Source of the DNA: CAZEFK01 sp964511405 | GTDB lineage: Bacteria; Pseudomonadota; Alphaproteobacteria; Elsterales; Elsteraceae | Direction: 5' to 3' | Assembly (NCBI GenBank): GCA_964511405.1 | Contig: CAZEFK010000289.1 | Span: 1-7,431 of the forward strand | DNA length: 7,431 nucleotides | Notes under the pieces: model-generated | The model's input: only the letters and a program-made list of their open reading frames with translations | Database searches by the model: none | Told to the model about the DNA's origin: nothing | Shown here: one piece after another, positions 4,535 through 7,431 of the stretch | How positions within the stretch are numbered: the stretch's first letter is position 1 | Layout of the letters: every line of letters begins with the position of its first letter | Program-made: the position numbers and the translations under genes

Positions 4535-6577
4535 ATGCTCCTGCGCGGGCGCCTATTGCTGCGGCATGCCTTCAGCTGCCGCGCGTCGATCTCGGTCCAG
4601 GCATGGCTGGTCGGGACCATGGCACTTCTGGCCGGCACCGCGGTCGTCCTGGCATTGGCGATCGTCTTGAGCCAGCGGCAGACGGCGCGCCACGCCGAGG
4701 CGACCGGCCAGCGCACCGAGCTGCTCCGCCTGGCGCTGGCGGCGAAGGAGGTTCTGGCGGCAGAAGGCAGCGCCTATCGGGCGCTGGCCAACGGCGCCCA
4801 TGCCGATGCCGCCGAGGGACGGGCCGCCCGGGCGTGCACCGACGCCACCCTGGCGATGCTGACCGCGCGGGCCGCGACGGCGCCGCTCAAGTCGGCAGCG
4901 ATGCTGCGCGAGCGCCTGGTCGGGGCAAGCACCGCGCTTGGCGAGGTACGCGCCGGGATCGACGCGGCGCTCGGACAGCCGCTCGCCGCGGCGGCGATCG
5001 ATCGGCTGCGCGAGGTTATCGAGCGCGTCGACCAGGTCGCCGATCAGGTGGAGGTGGTGACGGCGACCGCCACCGACCCGCTGCTGCGCAGCTATATCGT
5101 CATCGTCGCCCGCGCCAGCGATGTGCAGGATGCGCTGGGCCGCCTGGAGGCCGGCATGGCCCAGGCTGGCGGTGACCGCCGCCTGAACCCGGCACCGGAC
5201 CTGGGCCGGCTGCAGGGGCGGCTCGATCTCGCCTGGGAAAACCTGGCCGCCGCCGAGGCGGTAGCGGAACGAGTGGCGACGTTTCACGACGTGTCGGCCG
5301 TCGGCGCCCTCGGCGCGGCAATCTCGGCAGCGCGGCGGAGCTACGGCGCCGACCAGTCGTCAACCCTCTTGGGGCAGGGAGCGCAGCAGGCGCTGGCCCG
5401 CATCCGTGATCAGGCGGCCGCCGAGGTGCAGGCGCTGGCCCGCGCCGAACGCCGGGCCGCGCTCGGGACGCTGGCGATCCTGGCTGCGATCGCGACCCTG
5501 GCAACCGCCATTGCGGCCTGGGCGATCCTGCGGGTGCGCGGGCGGATCATCAAGCCGATGACCACCGTGACCCGTGCCGTGATGCGCTTGGCCGACGGCA
5601 CCTTCGAACCGGCGGTTCCGATCGTGTGCAGCGTCGACGAAGTCGGGCGGCTGGCCCAGGCGGTCGAAGCGCTGCGCCGTGCGGCGCTGCGCGCTGATGC
5701 GATCGAGCGCGAGCATCGGGCGCTGGAAGCTCAGATGCACCAGGCGCAGAAATTCGAGGCCCTCGGCACCCTGGCGGCCGGCATCACGCACGAGATCAAC
5801 AGTCCGCTGCAATACCTGAACGACACCGTGGTGTTCCTGAAGGACGGGTTCGCGGCGCTGGGCCCGGTGCTCGACCGCCAGGCCGAACTGGTGGCGGCCG
5901 CCGCCGGCGACCCGCGCCTGGCTGCCGCCGCGGCCGCGGCGACAGCGGCGGCCGACGAGGCAGACCTGGAGTTCGTCAGGGCCGAGCTGGCGGGGGCGCT
6001 GGCCCAGGCCCAGGAGGGCGTCCACCGTATCCGTGACGTCGTCCAGGCGGTCAAGCGCTTCGCCCATCCCGATACCGGCGAGCTGCGGCCGCTGGACCTC
6101 AACCTGGCGATCAATCAGGCTGTCACCTTGAGCCGCGGCGAGTGGAAGCATGTGGCGACCGTGACCACCGACCTGGCCCCGGACATGCCGCCGGTGCCGT
6201 GCCTGGCCGGCGAGCTGAGCCAGGTCATGCTCAACCTGATCGTCAACGCCGCCCACGCCATCGAGGCCAAGGGCGCCGGCATCGGGCACATCGCCATCGC
6301 CACCGCCGATCAGGGCGACTGGGTCGAGCTCAGCATCGCCGACACCGGCACCGGGATTCCGCCTGATCTGCTCGACCGGATCTACGATCCGTTCTTCACC
6401 ACCAAGGAGCCGGGCAAGGGCACCGGGCAGGGCCTCGCGATCTGCCGGCGCATCGTGGTCGACCGGCATGGCGGCACCATCCAGGTCGACTCGCGGCCGG
6501 GCGCCGGCGCCACCTTCGTCATCCGCCTGCCGCGCCGGCCAACGGCCGACGCCGGCGCGCGCGAGCTGGCGGCGTAG
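4535..6577 (+). CDS. Membrane-bound sensor histidine kinase (HK2, intact)
   Basis: This 680-residue protein is a complete two-transmembrane sensor kinase. Membrane helices at about 19-46 and 310-332 enclose a 260-residue all-helical, alanine-rich periplasmic domain. That domain has motifs LLRLALAAKEVLAAEGSAYR (63-82), ALGEVRAGIDAAL (134-146) and SYIVIVARASDVQDALGR (186-203), resembling NIT-like helical sensor bundles; the ligand is unknown. HAMP spans about 333-386 (DEVGRLAQAVEALR). His419 in GITHEINSPLQYL is the phosphoacceptor, followed by an extended Ala-rich arm and GVHRIRDVVQAVKRFAHP. The ATPase part has GEWKHVAT, VPCLAGE, an N box with Asn571, G1 DTGTG (603-607), an F box DPFFTTK and G2 GKGTGQGLAI (627-636). 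This combination marks a known group of HEIN(T/S)P-type kinases. There is no receiver domain and no response regulator nearby, so it is an orphan here. It is the paralogue of broken HK1. It converges with hpnJ, 22 bases away, with no evident terminator. Confidence 0.93.
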   Translation: MLLRGRLLLRHAFSCRASISVQAWLVGTMALLAGTAVVLALAIVLSQRQTARHAEATGQRTELLRLALAAKEVLAAEGSAYRALANGAHADAAEGRAARACTDATLAMLTARAATAPLKSAAMLRERLVGASTALGEVRAGIDAALGQPLAAAAIDRLREVIERVDQVADQVEVVTATATDPLLRSYIVIVARASDVQDALGRLEAGMAQAGGDRRLNPAPDLGRLQGRLDLAWENLAAAEAVAERVATFHDVSAVGALGAAISAARRSYGADQSSTLLGQGAQQALARIRDQAAAEVQALARAERRAALGTLAILAAIATLATAIAAWAILRVRGRIIKPMTTVTRAVMRLADGTFEPAVPIVCSVDEVGRLAQAVEALRRAALRADAIEREHRALEAQMHQAQKFEALGTLAAGITHEINSPLQYLNDTVVFLKDGFAALGPVLDRQAELVAAAAGDPRLAAAAAAATAAADEADLEFVRAELAGALAQAQEGVHRIRDVVQAVKRFAHPDTGELRPLDLNLAINQAVTLSRGEWKHVATVTTDLAPDMPPVPCLAGELSQVMLNLIVNAAHAIEAKGAGIGHIAIATADQGDWVELSIADTGTGIPPDLLDRIYDPFFTTKEPGKGTGQGLAICRRIVVDRHGGTIQVDSRPGAGATFVIRLPRRPTADAGARELAA

Positions 6578-6599
6578 GCGTCGTCCGTTCCGTGAGCGA

Positions 6600-7431
6600 T
6601 CAGCTCGCGAGCTTGCGCTCGCGCAGGAAGTGGAAGAACTCCACGCCTTCGCGCAGGCGGCGCTTCATCATCTCCGGGCTGCGCACCATTTCGCCGACCA
6701 GCGAGGCGATCTTGCCCGAGCGGAAATAGAACTTCTTGTAGAACGACTCGACCGAGTGGAAGATCTCGGTGTGGCTCAAGTGCGGATAGTGCAAGGGCGC
6801 GATCTGCACGCCGTGGTCGTCGACCAGCTCGGCATGGGCGGCATCCAGCCAGCCGTTCTCGACCGCCTGGCGGTGAAGGTAGGTGCCGGGATAGGGCGCG
6901 GCCAGCGACACCTGGATGGTGTGCGGGTTGATCTCGGTCGCGAAGCGGATCGTCTCCTGGATCGTCTCCTTGGTCTCGCCCGGCAGGCCCAGGATGAAGG
7001 TGCCGTGGATGGTGACGCCCAGCTCGTGGCAGTCCTTGGTGAACCGCTTGGCGATGTCGATCCGCATGCCCTTCTTGATGTTGTTCAGGATCTGCTGGTT
7101 GCCGCTCTCATAGCCGACCAGCAGCAGGCGCAAGCCGTTGTCCTTCAGCACCTTCAGGGTCTCGCGCGGGACGTTGGCCTTGGCGTTGCAGGACCAGGTG
7201 ACGCCCATCTTGCCGAGCTCCCTGGCGATCGCCTCGGCGCGCGGCAGGTTGTCGGTGAAGGTGTCGTCGTCGAAGAAGAACTCCTTCACCTGCGGGAAGG
7301 CCTGCTTGGCGTAGCGGATCTCCTCGGCGACATGCTCGGGGCTGCGCACCCGGTACCGGTGCCCGCCGACCGTCTGCGGCCACAGGCAGAAGGTGCATTT
7401 CGACCGGCAGCCGCGCCCGGTGTAGAGCGAG
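6600..7431 (-). CDS. hpnJ: Hopanoid biosynthesis radical SAM protein HpnJ (partial, 5' end beyond window)
   Basis: The visible 276 residues are the C-terminal part of a protein usually near 470; the N-terminal B12-binding-like region lies past the right edge. The radical SAM cluster motif CRSKCTFC is read at 7409-7386, with its three cysteines binding the [4Fe-4S] cluster that cleaves S-adenosylmethionine. Flanking sequences LWPQTVGGHRYRVRSPEHV, EFFFDDDTFTDNLPRAEAIA, LLLVGYESGNQQILNNIKKG and GTFILGLPGET match HpnJ closely from memory. From work in Burkholderia, HpnJ is known to act after HpnI and HpnK in converting glucosaminyl bacteriohopanetetrol to its cyclitol ether, modifying membrane hopanoids. 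The C-terminus (FLRERKLAS) is complete. A GTG at 7349 is internal, not the start, because the cysteine motif lies upstream of it in frame. Other hpn genes probably lie to the right, outside the window. Confidence 0.93.
   Translation of the reverse strand, partial: SLYTGRGCRSKCTFCLWPQTVGGHRYRVRSPEHVAEEIRYAKQAFPQVKEFFFDDDTFTDNLPRAEAIARELGKMGVTWSCNAKANVPRETLKVLKDNGLRLLLVGYESGNQQILNNIKKGMRIDIAKRFTKDCHELGVTIHGTFILGLPGETKETIQETIRFATEINPHTIQVSLAAPYPGTYLHRQAVENGWLDAAHAELVDDHGVQIAPLHYPHLSHTEIFHSVESFYKKFYFRSGKIASLVGEMVRSPEMMKRRLREGVEFFHFLRERKLAS

Larger units (their letters stand above)
4320..6577 (+). repeat. Tandem duplication, copy 2 (DUF1192 remnant plus HK2)
   Basis: This is the counterpart of 1997-4303. 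It has the DUF1192 3' end (4320-4397), GGCAATATTTATCG at 4411-4424 (11 of 14 bases matching copy 1), GCTGCAGC at 4461-4468, and then a full kinase gene. The left junction falls within about 17 bases after the HK1 stop codon. Confidence 0.7.

Noticed and set aside
5360..6469. Open frame of 369 codons on the - strand
   Set aside because: It is the antisense shadow of HK2, low in complexity and rich in Arg, Gly and Asp, with no family resemblance.

Overview
The window is very GC-rich DNA with strong G/C preference at third codon positions, and it reads as an alphaproteobacterial chromosome. I infer a hopanoid-making member of Rhodospirillales or a relative. DUF1013/TrcR and DUF1192 are, as I recall them, essentially alphaproteobacterial families. 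A partial hpnJ (hopanoid side-chain radical SAM enzyme) lies at the right edge. No tRNA, rRNA, CRISPR array, transposase or phage gene was seen.

Layout. Bases 1-142 carry no gene, but hold a short hairpin of the widely dispersed type whose translation reads VIPAKAGIQ. A leftward pair follows: a PIG3-type NAD(P)H quinone oxidoreductase (799-1803) and, downstream of it, a DUF1013/TrcR-like regulator (143-703). Divergent from the oxidoreductase is a 58-residue DUF1192 protein (1898-2074). Next come two closely related membrane sensor histidine kinases in tandem on the + strand. HK1 (2236-4303) is broken by a frameshift near 3064-3112. HK2 (4535-6577) is intact, 680 residues. The C-terminal 276 residues of HpnJ (6600-7431, - strand) run off the right edge and converge on HK2 with a 22-base gap.

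The main observation is that the gap between the kinases holds a decayed C-terminal piece of a second DUF1192 gene (about 4320-4397, ending at a matching stop codon). The order is therefore DUF1192 - HK1 - DUF1192 remnant - HK2. This is best explained by tandem duplication of a DUF1192-kinase unit, followed by loss of one DUF1192 copy and a frameshift in one kinase. The kinase cores of the two copies remain about 80% identical by hand count, while the periplasmic sensor regions have diverged much more.

How the genes work together: the oxidoreductase and the TrcR-like gene may be co-transcribed. The kinases have no response regulator or receiver domain in the window, so they are orphans here and their output is unknown. 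HpnJ belongs to a hopanoid locus that continues to the right, and nothing in the sequence ties the kinases to hopanoid synthesis. I found no convincing wholly new system. The notable content is the duplication and decay history of an uncharacterised sensor kinase locus.
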